Assembly (NCBI GenBank): GCA_921293015.1
Contig: OV121087.1
Location: forward strand, 1,810,501 to 1,874,500
Reading direction: 5' to 3'
DNA length: 64,000 nucleotides
DNA from: Phorcus lineatus
Lineage: Eukaryota > Mollusca > Gastropoda > Trochida > Trochidae
Made by a program: the position numbers and the translations under genes. This document shows, piece by piece, positions 28,401-39,383 of this stretch; within the stretch, counting starts at the first letter, position 1, and each line of letters begins with the position of its first letter. The notes beneath the pieces are model-generated. The model was given only the letters and a program-made list of their open reading frames with translations, was not told the origin of the DNA and searched no databases.

Positions 28401-31400
28401 ATTTGGTGTATTTCAATGATAGTGGATTAATGGTAGGTCCCATAGTTTGCTTTTGGACACTTAACCTTGATTGATATAAGTACACAAATACACAAAAGAG
28501 TTGCAAGTATCCATAATTCTACTTTAAGTGCAAATAATGTTAAATAAAATAATATACATTAACTTTAGAGAAGAGAAAATAGATTTTTACCAAGGCTGAG
28601 TTGGTGTATTTCAATGATAGTAGATTAGCGGTAGGTCCCTTGGTTTGCTTTTGGACACTTAATGTATGTGTTATAAGTACACATAAGTACACAAAAGGGT
28701 TACAAGTACTCAAGAATCTATTCTCAGTGCAAATAATGTAAAATAAAGTGATATACATTCACTGTAGAGAAGAGAAAATAGTTTTTTCCAAAGTTGAGTT
28801 GGTGTTTTTCAAGGATAGTAGATTAGCGGTAGGTCTCTTGGTTTGCTTTTGGACACTTAATTTATGTGTTATAAGTACACATAAGTACAGAAAATGGTTA
28901 CAAGTACTCAAGATTCCATTCTCAGTGCAAATAATGTAAAATAAATTCATATACAGTAACTGTAGAGAGGAAAAAATATATTTTTTCCAAGGCTGAGTTG
29001 CTGTATTTTAATGATAGTAGATTAACGGTAGGTCCCTTGGTTTGCTTTTGGACACTTATTTTGTGTGTTATAAGTACACATAAGTACACAAAATGGTTAC
29101 AAGTACTCAAGATTCTATTCTCAGTGCAAATAATGTAAAATAAAATCATATACATTAACTGTAGAGAAGAGAAAATAGAATTGTTACCGGTCGAAGTCAT
29201 GAATGACGAGTTTTTGTAATGGAAACCTAAAATTCGTACAAATGACCTATGGTAGCTATCTGAAATGTCTGTCAATGGATTCAGTGACCTTATAAACATA
29301 CATTTAGATACCAAGATTATGGTTCTATGATAATTAGAACCAAAGATATGGGGACATCCACCTTTTGGTGTGACGCTTCAGAGAATAAGTGGCTGAGGGG
29401 GGTACCAATAGAAATATGTAAAAATGACACATTTCGTCCCAGTTTATACACTGTTACCAGTCAAATTTGCATAATAGACATGTCAAGGCTTCAAAGAAAG
29501 TTAGTTTCATTCTGCCATGGGGGGGGGGGGGGAGGGGGGGGGGTGCATGGGGACCCCTCTGGGCCGGTGGACTATATGGGGGTAATGACTGAAATCAGGT
29601 TTTTACCCTGCATATACCATGATGGTAACATATGAAGCCAACTCACTTTGACTGGCCAGGCTGGCAGTGGTTCCAGGAAGTTAGCTGGGTATGGGTAGTT
29701 GACCATGGCGAGGTCAAACCAGGAGCCACTCATCCAAGCTTTGACCTGTGCTACATCAGCCGCAGTCTTAACAGGAGAGCAAAGTTGAAGTGTGCTTGTG
29801 AGAAATGCCCTCCCTGCAACTGAAAGGATTTCAAGTGGATGGTGAAAAAGTGGATATTAAACTGTGTACAAAGTATTCAGTAATTTTGTTTCTTATCTCA
29901 CTCCAAAGAACCTAGAAATCCTGCCTATTTCACTGAATATATTTGACACATGATGTGCTCGGATACCACAGACCAGGTGAATTCTGGCTTTCATTATAAT
30001 ATAATAGCAGGGCTTATATTTCCAGAGTAATCTTAGCACAATGAAGTTGTATGCCAATGTGGCTTCCAGGACAACCTGTGGCTGTATACCTGTAGCCCCG
30101 ATCTTGTCGACAGTTGCCCATGATCTGCGGATGTTGTCTACACACTGAGGGGAGGACTTGTGGAAGGAGTTGGTCGTCGTGTTCATCAGAGCTGAACATG
30201 GGGTCAGACCTGTGAAGTCCCAGATCGGAGCAGAACCAGCCAGTGATCTGTACACAACATAAATTTTAACAAACATGAGGTAAAGTTTCTTGAAGTATCA
30301 TCCATTTACAGGACTTCCAAGAATGAGTGAGTTGATTTGTGACGCCGCGTGGGCAATATTTCAGCTATTAGCAGTGTAAGGACTTACAAGATCACCTGAT
30401 TCTGATGCTATGTATGATAATAATAATAAGGATGTTTATATTGCGCTAATCCACGCCACTGAGGGATATGCTTTAAGCGCATCCTGCATTATTACCCTGG
30501 GGTAACCCAAGCTGCCGGTTACAGTGCTCAAAGTCACCTCCTATACAATCTACACCAGGTACCCAATTAGTACTGCTGGGTGAACAGAGGCACAATTTGA
30601 ATATAGTCTCTTGTCTTAGGAGACACCACAGGTTTTTCACTTGTGCCTCAGTGTAGGGCTCGGAATAACCCTTCAAACTCTCAGTTAATACAGCAATGAT
30701 CGGGTAACTCACACATCCAGCAAGTCACGCCAGGACCACATGCCACCACATGTGGTTTTAATGTATACTGGTATATAAAACACTCGTTGGAGATGGTAAA
30801 CATGGCATGAAACAATAACTAGGTAGGAGATGGTAAACATGGCATGAAACAATAACTAGGTAGGAGATGGTAAACATGGCATGAAACAATAACTAGGTAG
30901 GAGATGGTAAACATGGCATGAAACAATAACTAGGTAGGAGATGGTAAACATGGCATGAAACAATAACTAGGTAGGAGATGGTAAACATGGCATGAAACAA
31001 TAACTAGGTAGGAGATGGTAAACATGGCATGAAACAATAACTAGGTAGGAGATGGTAAACATGGCATGAAACAATAGCTAGGTAGGAGATGGTAAACATG
31101 GCATGAAACAATAGCTAGGTAGGAGATGGTAAACATGGCATGAAACAATAACTAGGTAGGAGATGGTAAACATGGCATGAAACAATAACTAGGTAGGAGA
31201 TGGTAAACATGGCATGAAACAATAACTAGGTAGGAGATGGTAAACATGGCATGAAACAATAACTAGGTAGGAGATGGTAAACATGGCATGAAACAATAAC
31301 TAGGTAGGAGATGGTAAACATGGCATGAAACAATAACTAGGTAGGAGATGGTAAACATGGCATGAAACAATAACTAGGTAGGAGATGGTAAACATGGCAT

Positions 31401-34400
31401 GAAACAATAACTAGGTAGGAGATGGTAAACATGGCATGAAACAATAACTAGGTAGGAGATGGTAAACATGGCATGAAACAATAACTAGGTAGGAGATGGT
31501 AAACATGGCATGAAACAATAACTAGGTAGGAGATGGTAAACATGGCATGAAACAATAACTAGGTAGGAGATGGTAAACATGGCATGAAACAATAACTAGG
31601 TAGGAGATGGTAAACATGGCATGAAACAATAACTAGGTAGGAGATGGTAAACATGGCATGAAACAATAACTAGGTAGGAGATGGTAAACATGGCATGAAA
31701 CAATAACTAGGTAGGAGATGGTAAACATGGCATGAAACAATAACTAGGTAGGAGATGGTAAACATGGCATGAAACAATAACTAGGTAGGAGATGGTAAAC
31801 ATGGCATGAAACAATAACTAGGTAGGAGATGGTAAACATGGCATGAAACAATAACTAGGTAGGAGATGGTAAACATGGCATGAAACAATAACTAGGTAGG
31901 AGATGGTAAACATGGCATGAAACAATAACTAGGTAGGAGATGGTAAACATGGCATGAAACAATAACTAGGTAGGAGATGGTAAACATGGCATGAAACAAT
32001 AACTAGGTAGGAGATGGTAAACATGGCATGAAACAATAACTAGGTAGGAGATGGTAAACATGGCATGAAACAATAACTAGGTAGGAGATGGTAAACATGG
32101 CATGAAACAATAACTAGGTAGGAGATGGTAAACATGGCATGAAACAATAACTAGGTAGGAGATGGTAAACATGGCATGAAACAATAACTAGGTAGGAGAT
32201 GGTAAACATGGCATGAAACAATAACTAGGTAGGAGATGGTAAACATGGCATGAAACAATAACTAGGTAGGAGATGGTAAACATGGCATGAAACAATAACT
32301 AGGTAGGAGATGGTAAACATGGCATGAAACAATAACTAGGTAGGAGATGGTAAACATGGCATGAAACAATAACTAGGTAGGAGATGGTAAACATGGCATG
32401 AAACAATAACTAGGTAGGAGATGGTAAACATGGCATGAAACAATAACTAGGTAGGAGATGGTAAACATGGCATGAAACAATAACTAGGTAGGAGATGGTA
32501 AACATGGCATGAAACAATAACTAGGTAGGAGATGGTAAACATGGCATGAAACAATAACTAGGTAGGAGATGGTAAACATGGCATGAAACAATAACTAGGT
32601 AGGAGATGGTAAACATGGCATGAAACAATAACTAGGTAGGAGATGGTAAACATGGCATGAAACAATAACTAGGTAGATTCATTTATCTTGTCTTAATAGT
32701 AAGAATCAAACAAATAATTCACATGAACTGGTAGCTCCTTTCAATGTATCCAAACACCATTTGAATATTCCAGTCTTATTTTTCCCTAAGTGCAAAAACA
32801 ATTATGATGGTTTGTGAAAAGAAGAAATGTTCTATTTTGTAGGCCAAATTTACCCGATCACAATATTTGGGTACTTGATCCTCATCCATGTTGACAACAT
32901 GCCGCCATATGAACCTCCAAAGGAAACAACATGGCTGTCGCTAGCCCCTGGTATGGTTGACTTGAGATGTTTTATCAGTACTGCAAAATCTGCCAATGCT
33001 TGCTCCGAAGTCAGAAAGTTCAATTTACTTGGATCCTTTGGAGAAAAAGATGCACCAGATGAATAAGAAATAACATATAAAAGTATTAAATCAAATTACC
33101 AATCAACTGACCTAGGAAGCCATAACTTGTGCTGGTCTCAATCTCTGGTTTATTTTACCCTTTTGTCACCTTTTCTGTGTCAGTTCTTCAGCATACTACA
33201 TTTGAAGATGATCATCCAGTAAGGAATCTCCTTGAGGTTAATGCCAATTGCTGAAGTCAGGGCGCTTCACTCAAACCATTTGGGGCTATGCAGCATGGCT
33301 TGAATGAGCCAGTCATTGGGATTGTCACAAGATATGCCTTGCGAGGGAAGTAAGTTGGCAATTTATATAAAGAAAGGTTGGCATTCAGGGATGCTTTGGA
33401 AGAAATAATATCATTAATTCATTTAACTTAAATATCTCATAAAATTACAAGTTACAAGCTGCAAAGAATTGTTATACATTAATCTTCCTCTGATGTTTCT
33501 CAACCTGAGTTTATTTCCAGAGAAACGGCAATTTTGTCATTATCTATCATTGAAATAAGTAAACTGGCAAAACTGCAACATCAAACTAAACTCTACCTTA
33601 TAAGATTGATCACCATAAGGAATAGATGAACCATAATATCTATGCTCTGCAAAAACCAGCAATGCTTTGAACTCCGGAGCAATGTCCCACATAAATCCCT
33701 GTAAATGAAGATGTCTTGTTAAAAATCATAACTTTATCAATCCTAATGATTTAAGAAATATACAGATAATTAAAGTTTCATGAGATATCCATATTTTTGA
33801 CAAACACAATATGATTTTACTTCTAATATGACAAGAATAAAATAATTAAAAAGACAACTTGTGAAAAGTACATATTTGTTGCATAAGAATTATTTAATTA
33901 ACTTCATATAACATAAAATTAATGAAATTTGTATCAAATTGTATTTCTCTATCATTTTACAAATTGATTTGATAGCAACTCTTACCGTGTTGTTGCAGAA
34001 CCAAGCAATATCGCCCTCATTTCCTGTGTAGAAGAATATTGGTCCTCCCTTACGATTCCAGAATTGGGAAGCTACCAAATATCTCTGTTTAAAAGTGTCT
34101 TGGTTATTGAATCCAAAATGGTCCACCTAAAAAACAAGATGAATAAGAATGTATACTATCTCTCATTACAAATTGTACCACTGGTCAGCAACATTTAAAA
34201 ATCAATTATATACTAGCACAGAAGATATAAAAGGGATTGGTTTATAGTATAAGTTTTTTTTAATTATCCACTAAGGTAGTTCCAAATGAACATTAGATAT
34301 CATATAAATTAATCAATCATCAATGACAATCGCTATGGTAGAATAATTGCCTAAGTTTGTTAGTAATGTAGTTTTGTGCAAACACTGCATGTGTGGATAA

Positions 34401-36082
34401 CACATTTGTTGTCATAAAGGCAGATGCAATGATGCAGTCAGTAAATAAGGCAAATTGTTCTGTAGAGAAGACTCAAAGTGCAAAGTGTATACTACAATAA
34501 AGTTTAGCTTACCAAAAGCACATGGAAATAAATGAGGCGTTTTGCATGATAACTTTTAAAACCTTGTCGCTGATTGCCCAACTAACTTTGATTGCATCTA
34601 ATCAGGCTATATATCAGGACAGATGAAGCATAGGAATTCATTACAGAGCAACCTCTGTTGGGAGAGAATGGTGAAATTGGAAAGTTTTATGATATTTTTT
34701 TCTATGCAGAATAAATCTAAATCATTTCTATAAAGGGAACTTATTGTTGGTCAAAATAATGACATTCTAAACATAACATATCGAAATATACTTGTAATTA
34801 TTTTATAAGTGACATAAAAAGTCAGTCCTAAAAATAGATCTGTGGGGAGAGCGGGATGTTGAGACACAAAGCATTGAGCTTTTTTCAAACATTTCCATGA
34901 AAAGAAAATGCAAAATATTCCATAAAAAAAACTTGATTGTTGAAATTGATGATCACACTGAATGTTGTCTACAATTATCTTCTTAGAAATTGCCAAATTA
35001 TGCATTTCTGTTGGTCATTTATTTTTAATGTGTGCCAAAGGGGACCCCTTGGTAATGCAATAGTGCATTATTTTTTATTTTCATGCGTCAATAGCTTAAT
35101 GGCACTGCCTAAAGTTGACTCCGAAAACTCAAAACATGTCAACTACTACACCACTCAGTAGTATTTATTTTCAAGAGTCCTGAGTTTATACTAACCTCAT
35201 TTTAGCAATAACTAGAAAATATATATAACTTCCAGTTTCTTTATCACAAAATAAATGTCTATTGTCTGCTTGGCTATAGGACTTTTGACAGTGAACCAAA
35301 ATTGAAATACTATGTTGTACAAATTTAATCATAGTATCACTGACAAGTTTGATCTTAATAATAATAATAATCTTTCAAAACAACTGGTGTATTTCTCAAA
35401 GCCTTGTTTAAACAATTACTTATTCATAAACATTGCTTACATCTGTCAAGAAATGTTTGAAACTACTTTTGAATTAGATAATTCCTTAAAAGTATTTTTG
35501 TCACAATTTGGCTGGACATTACACACATTCTTGAATACCACACAATATCAAATTTTAAATCGTATGCCCAATTTCTGTAAGAAATGTTTGAAAAATCAAC
35601 AGATACCATACATGACTGATCGAATTTAATAATGCTTGCTGGAAACAGCATCATAGCCTACCCCACGAACTTAGGGTACACGGCCACTCCACTCATTTAT
35701 TTGAAAACAGGTTTTCTCCTTGATCAAAACTTCCAGAATGTATGTGAAGTATCAATCCGATCTTGACAATGATAAAACAAATGAGTTATCAGTTTTTTTT
35801 ATGGAAACTGTTTACTCTAATGACACGCACTTATTAAGGAGAAATTCCAACGTAAATATTAGGGCCACGCCGAACTTCAGCCTGTTCAGGAACTCGAGGA
35901 TAATGCTTTAAATTCAATATGATCTATTATACCTGTTGATCAAAGTAGAACGTTTCATAGTCATAACCCGAAACTGACGATCTTCCCTCAGTTGATCTCG
36001 GTGACAGCAATCGGGGCCTCCATGCACTTGCATTTTGTGAACATAAAACAAGGAGGAGGAAATAAACCGCCCCCGCCACCAT
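22418..36082 (-). CDS. PRCP: Lysosomal Pro-X carboxypeptidase
   Basis: Nine exons on the minus strand, in coding order: 36082-35933, 34126-33986, 33698-33597, 33035-32854, 30247-30090, 29813-29647, 24386-24225, 23747-23563, 22625-22418. They join into 1455 nt (484 aa; human is 496) with all phases consistent. PRCP is an S28 serine carboxypeptidase that removes the residue after a C-terminal-side proline (angiotensin II/III, alpha-MSH, prekallikrein activation) in lysosomes or secreted. Residues 1-20 (MVAGAVYFLLLVLCSQNASA) are a signal peptide. VDHFGF and FYTGNEGDI mark the family. The catalytic triad is present: Ser173 in GGSYGGM, Asp421 in LLDPWSSGGV, His446 in DGAHHLDLR. The ORF could start earlier (36139), but the Met at 36082 gives the signal peptide. 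Introns 4 and 6 are swollen by repeats. Confidence 0.95.
22919..22926 (+). promoter_or_regulatory. TATA box of an orphan promoter inside PRCP intron 8
   Basis: TATAAATA stands 75 bases before an ATG in a strong start context (22994). A start of transcription around 22950 would fit. It is on the strand opposite to PRCP. The DNA from 22900 to 23050 has more CpG than the AT-rich surroundings (GATCGCGCAAAGG, GACGTTCGCGG). Confidence 0.5.
22994..23050 (+). CDS. Putative orphan first coding exon (19 residues) antisense to PRCP
   Basis: ATG in the context AACAAAGATGGCC opens MAESRRSRRPSRKLLESLE and ends at a perfect donor GAG|GTAAGG. AAGATGGCC resembles the YY1 element often found over housekeeping start codons. 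The peptide is very basic, then amphipathic. I do not recognise the protein. No matching second exon in phase 0 was found downstream on +, so it may be a nested gene whose other exons I cannot see, a captured 5' end of another gene, or the start of a noncoding antisense RNA. Reading through the donor gives a stop after 33 residues. Confidence 0.4.
24588..24923. mobile_element. MULE-like MITE family, copy 1 (degraded)
   Basis: The interior from 24610 to 24910 aligns with 57340-57640 (shared landmarks: GGCAAAAGCCTT, GTATTCAGGG, TTTACCA-TCGTTAACCTTG, ACTAGGTTTTGTCTG, AGCAAGGAGGGTGCTTTCAG, TTATTCCT-GGAACACGGTC). The left end keeps ACTGATTAAAATC and the right TTCAGACCG, both decayed from CAGTCTGATTAAAATC. 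Part of the left arm is deleted. It lies in PRCP intron 6. Confidence 0.65.
25913..26310 (+). repeat. Two ~197-bp tandem units in the left foldback arm
   Basis: Unit 1 (about 25913-26107) and unit 2 (26108-26310) share TCTATTTTCTCTTCTCTA, TTATTTGCACT-AGA, TAAGTGTCCAAAAGCAAAC, CTATCATTGAAATACACCAA and TCAGCCTTGG. Unit 2 is the more diverged and corresponds to the innermost unit of the right arm. Confidence 0.75.
28387..29181 (-). repeat. Four ~197-bp tandem units in the right foldback arm
   Basis: The same unit as in the left arm, in reverse orientation, occurs four times (boundaries near 28585, 28779 and 28972). Each has AAGGCTGAGTTGGTGTATTT or a close variant, GGTAGGTCCC-TGGTTTGCTTTTGGACACTTA and CTCAGTGCAAATAATGT. 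The two additional units account for most of the length difference between arms. Confidence 0.8.
29519..29543 (+). repeat. Poly-G tract at the outer end of the foldback element
   Basis: About fourteen G, one A, then ten G, framed by CCATGG and TGCATGG; the left arm has the matching 17-C tract at 25555-25571. Such runs could form a G-quadruplex on one strand. Length differences between arms suggest slippage. Confidence 0.7.
30320..30400 (+). repeat. GTGAGTGAGTT-type short dispersed repeat
   Basis: GAATGAGTGAGTTGATTTGTGACGCCGCGTGGGCAATATTTCAGCTATTAGC-like sequence. Related copies: 4240-4320 (+), 43087-43145 (+), 55764-55826 (-) and 57783-57825 (-). I associate this class with gastropod genomes from general knowledge; the type (SINE tail or other) is not settled. 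Confidence 0.55.
30417..30715 (+). repeat. Dispersed repeat (AAT-run element), second copy
   Basis: Intact version of the repeat at 9280-10010, here without the nested insertion. It runs from ATAATAATAATAAGG through TTTATATTGCGCTAATCCACG to ATACAGCAATGATC. It lies in PRCP intron 4, shortly before the minisatellite. Confidence 0.65.
30788..32676 (+). repeat. 37-bp minisatellite, 51 copies
   Basis: The core AGATGGTAAACATGGCATGA starts at 30791 and recurs every 37 bases to 32641, giving exactly 51 copies. Apart from the first unit's edge, only copies 8 and 9 differ (A to G at 31077 and 31114). There are no spacers between units, so this is not CRISPR-like. It lies in PRCP intron 4, ending 178 bases before exon 4 in genomic terms (upstream side of its donor). 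Confidence 0.97.
33036..35932 (-). other. PRCP: PRCP introns 1-3: no further features seen
   Basis: Apart from exons 2 and 3 (33986-34126, 33597-33698) this stretch is AT-rich intron. The open frame at 35312-35629 is leucine/asparagine-rich AT noise without a domain. No repeat copy was recognised. Confidence 0.4.
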
Positions 36083-36377
36083 TTTGTATATGCACGTGAC
36101 TGTCATATGACTCCAAGTAATATGCTGTGGGGAAAACACTTATTACATTAATTGTGTTTTATACCAAGATTTGGTGCACAAACATTAATCAATAACAATT
36201 ATTTAATATCCAAATAATTAAAACCGTCGTTTGAATCAATCTAAGTTATTTAATTTTTACATGATCGTCAACATTATTATAAAGGAAACATAGTAACATA
36301 AGTTCTACGAAGTAGAATTATAAAGGGAAGTAACTCTGAAGGTACATCTGTTCCTGGACGAAAATTTACTCTTCAAA
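36083..36377. promoter_or_regulatory. Divergent PRCP/SPCS3 promoter with a CLEAR-like E-box
   Basis: The two start codons face away from each other with 295 bases between them, so both mRNAs must start in or near this segment. On the PRCP strand GTCACGTGCA (36100-36091) matches nine of ten positions or nearly so of the CLEAR motif GTCACGTGAC used by TFEB-type factors at lysosomal genes; it is 9 bases before the PRCP ATG. No TATA box at a proper distance is clear for either gene. Confidence 0.6.
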
Positions 36378-39300
36378 ATGAACACGTTTTTATCGCGATT
36401 AAATACAATTTTTGCTTTTACACTTAGTGTAATGGCAGCATTGACGTTCTGTTGTTTTCTTACAACAGCGTTTGATCTGCATAAACGACCGCTTACTATT
36501 TCAACGGCCGGTAAAGTTATCGTGTAAGTATCGACTTGATCCCATATGTTTCCTTTAGCCGGCTTATCTGACGTGTCTTTCAAATATTGGTCTTTTAGTT
36601 GTTTGCATGTGTAAATCTTTGTTGTACATTTTGCTTGTCTAATGACCGAAATATTTATAAGATGTTGAAATATTAATGTATATTTAATTGCATTTGAACA
36701 GTTAATGGGTTTGATAAGTATTCAGCTTCTCTAGTCATCAAACAACGTCTTAACACATTGTTCGCCTTGGATTTCCTTTCGTGAGTGTTTGCAAATAAAA
36801 TGCTAGAAATTTCATTTATCTAACTGAATGATGAAAAATTCAATTGTCTAATCTAGTTATCTTTTTCAGAAAAAATGTACCAGATTATTCTGCTGATCGG
36901 GAAAAGAGCGATCTTGGATTTGTCACATTTGACATGCAAGCTGATATCCTTTTATTGCATTAAGTCAGAACATACACGGCCATGCATACACCAATCAAAT
37001 ATTAATCAAAATCAATGAAGCTGTTGCAGTAATTTTTGATTTAAAAATCATTAAAGATGGGGGTCCATAGGCTTTTCATCCGCCATGATATTTATTTTGT
37101 ATTAGCCGGGGAAAAAACCCTACACTGGTTCACAAATATGTTCAACTTATGAAAAAGAATTTATTAATAGAATAACCACAAAGGTAATATTAATCAGCAT
37201 TGCTAGTATCATGCAGTAACTTCCCACACTTGAAGCATTGATGAAATAACTACAATACTTTGTTTCTCTTTCTAAGCACATTATTATTGTAAAATATTCA
37301 GAAACCAAAAACTTACCTCCTAAAACAATTTTAAGTGGATTGTATAATGTAGCATAAACCTGATGTCCTGAAGTTTGTTCCTACCAAAAGTTATACAATA
37401 TATCTCTTTAAGTAGTTAAATCATAACAATAGAGATTCAATGTGATAATAGGGCTGAGTATCACAAGATATTTTACGATATGATACGTATCACGATACAA
37501 ACTGACGATACTACAAGTATCACGATACTAGAGATATCCCCCAAAATGGCATCCTTTGCCGCCAATTTGTTAGCAATTGCGAGTTGCAAGAACGGTAACT
37601 CTTGTTAGTTCAAAGTTATTTTTACCACATCGCGATACTAAGTTATGACGATAAAAGTATCATGATATTTATTTTGACTAATGCATCGATGGTATCGGTG
37701 AATCGTTACAGCCCTAATATTTATCCTTGACAATTGACTTACACCTCCAACCGCTGTTCAACTGGAATGTGAAACAGTTATTTCTCTACCTCACTGCAGA
37801 GTATGAAACCAAGGACCACGTGAGTATTGTGATGAAGATTAAATTCTTACTGAACATATTTTTATACCTTTAGTGTTGAAATGGAACACACTTGGCATGC
37901 AAGCTTTAGTTAGTATTGCTATGCAGGACCCAGAGTTTTATTCATTTCAAGAAGCAAGAATATATCAAAACAAAAATTACCAAGAATCAATGTTGTACTT
38001 GAAAAACTTTCTCATAGATGTAAAGATAACAGCCTGGAATGTGAGTGCATATTTTATTGTATGTTCTTTCAACAAAGAAACAAATTGAAAAGTGGTATGT
38101 ATACACTGAGAATACTTTTTGATGCTTAGTGGACTGAACTGGAAACAAAATGCAATTCTTCAACATATGAAGTTGTTGACCGTTTCATCCTTAATATCAA
38201 TTGAGAAATTTGTTATTTCATAAGCCTTTGCTATGTACAATCTTAACTCTTCTTTTTAAAAGCATAAGCTATTTCTTTATTGTTAACTTACCGATAATTA
38301 AACAATAATATGATATGTTATGGCAGTGATCCAGGCAATTTTGATAGCCTTAGTCTTTCACTGTATACATCCTTTTATAAAGATTGCCAAAATTCACCTG
38401 TATCATTGTAAATCCAAGCTTCAGAAATTCAGTCAAGAGAGTCTTGGTTGTCTGTTCTTATGGTACTGCTTAGTGTCTGTATTATTATGAAAGGGCATAA
38501 ACTGCATGTAATAGAAAATACAATTTTGATTTTTGATAACATTAGGTTAATAAACAAATGTGCCTCAACAAATTTGTATAAATTTTCAGAAACTAAATCA
38601 AGTTGTACTCTGGGACAAGATTGTGCAACGAGGAGACAATGCAATGATTGACCTGAAGAGTTCAAACACTAAGTACTACTTCTGGGACTATGGAAATGGC
38701 CTAAAGTAAGTCAATTTTCACGTAATGTGAGAGTACACCTGGAAAATTTAATAGACAGAATTTTTATTAATCAGTTTATGTTGGAGTTCATTTAGAACTT
38801 TTTTTGCACTGAATGCTATTTTTATGCTCATTTTGAGAATAGTTCAGTCTTGTCAATTTATTTTTCAAAATATGATAGCAATGAACATGTGTTAGTATAC
38901 GAATTCCGAACCATTGGACAATTCAAACGTTGTTTTGAACTTTGATGTTTCTGTTTATTGTCTGTTTATCACTTTAGAAGTAGTTAGTGAATAAATAAAA
39001 TCATGACATCAGTCAATCATTCTGTTGAGAGAAAACATGATGTAATGTTAGGTTTTCATGTCCCTTTTTTCGGAAATCATAACCAACCTCTCTTGTTTAT
39101 TAGTGTACTTACTTAGAATAAGACTATTGGTATAACAAAGTAATACTTTGAAAAATTAAACTGAGAAAGCAAATAAATACTTTAGTTGTGAACTGTTTCC
39201 CTGAGAGCTATCAATAAATTTCTTTGTCAAAGAAATGAACTTTTCTTCTTCAGAGGAAACAAGAATGTTACGATGTCGCTGTCCTGGAATGTGATACCCA

Positions 39301-39383
39301 ACGCTGGAACCTTGCCCAAGATCCGGGGAGACGGGACCTTCTCCTTCTCCTTCCCAGACCAGTACAGCGCTGGCCGATTCTAA
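36378..39383 (+). CDS. SPCS3: Signal peptidase complex subunit 3 (SPC22/23)
   Basis: Five exons: 36378-36523, 36870-36943, 37743-37819, 38590-38705, 39254-39383, joining to 543 nt (180 aa, the same length as human SPCS3). It is a single-pass ER membrane protein, most of it lumenal, required for the signal peptidase complex that cuts signal peptides. The sequence starts [20 protein letters not shown], with a membrane segment at about residues 12-31, then [45 protein letters not shown], and [13 protein letters not shown]. Introns 1, 3 and 4 are GT-AG. Intron 2 only works as AT-AC (see its own entry). The start is the only Met giving the conserved N-terminus. Confidence 0.96.
36944..37742 (+). 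other. SPCS3: U12-type AT-AC intron (SPCS3 intron 2)
   Basis: After exon 2 (…CAA GCT G) the sequence is ATATCCTTTT, a perfect U12-type 5' splice site (ATATCCTT). No GT donor exists there that keeps the conserved ADL reading. The intron ends TCCTTGACAATTGACTTAC: TCCTTGAC matches the U12 branch consensus TCCTTAAC, with the branch A about 12 bases before the terminal AC. Joining G to AC restores Asp in frame and leads into [11 protein letters not shown]. Confidence 0.93.
37450..37715. mobile_element. Small element with hAT-like ends inside the U12 intron
   Basis: The left edge AGGGCTGAGTATCAC and the right edge reverse-complemented AGGGCTGTAACGATTCAC share a 7-9 base terminus like hAT (Charlie-type) elements. 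The inside has repeated ATACTTGTAGTATCG/TATCACGATAC palindromes. No 8-bp target duplication was found. It ends 28 bases before exon 3, just clear of the U12 branch site. Confidence 0.45.

Larger units (their letters stand above)
25526..29572. mobile_element. Foldback-like element: long inverted repeat with tandem repeats in the arms
   Basis: Two arms, about 25526-27255 and 27706-29572, are reverse complements of each other at a visually estimated 95% or better. Outer ends read TAGTCCACCGGCCCAGAGGG (left) and its complement (right), with TA on both sides. The ~450-bp centre has no transposase. The left arm holds two, the right arm four, copies of a ~197-bp unit containing GTGTCCAAAAGCAAAC and a TTAAC-GTAATG/CTCAGTGCAAATAATG segment. 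The left arm also has ~260 bp (26904-27163) missing from the right. The whole sits in PRCP intron 6, its right end about 75 bases from exon 6. Architecture resembles Foldback/Galileo elements; assignment to either is inference. Confidence 0.8.

Noticed and set aside
30788-32676. CRISPR-like array
   Set aside because: The 37-bp units are directly abutting with no unique spacers, in an intron of an animal gene.
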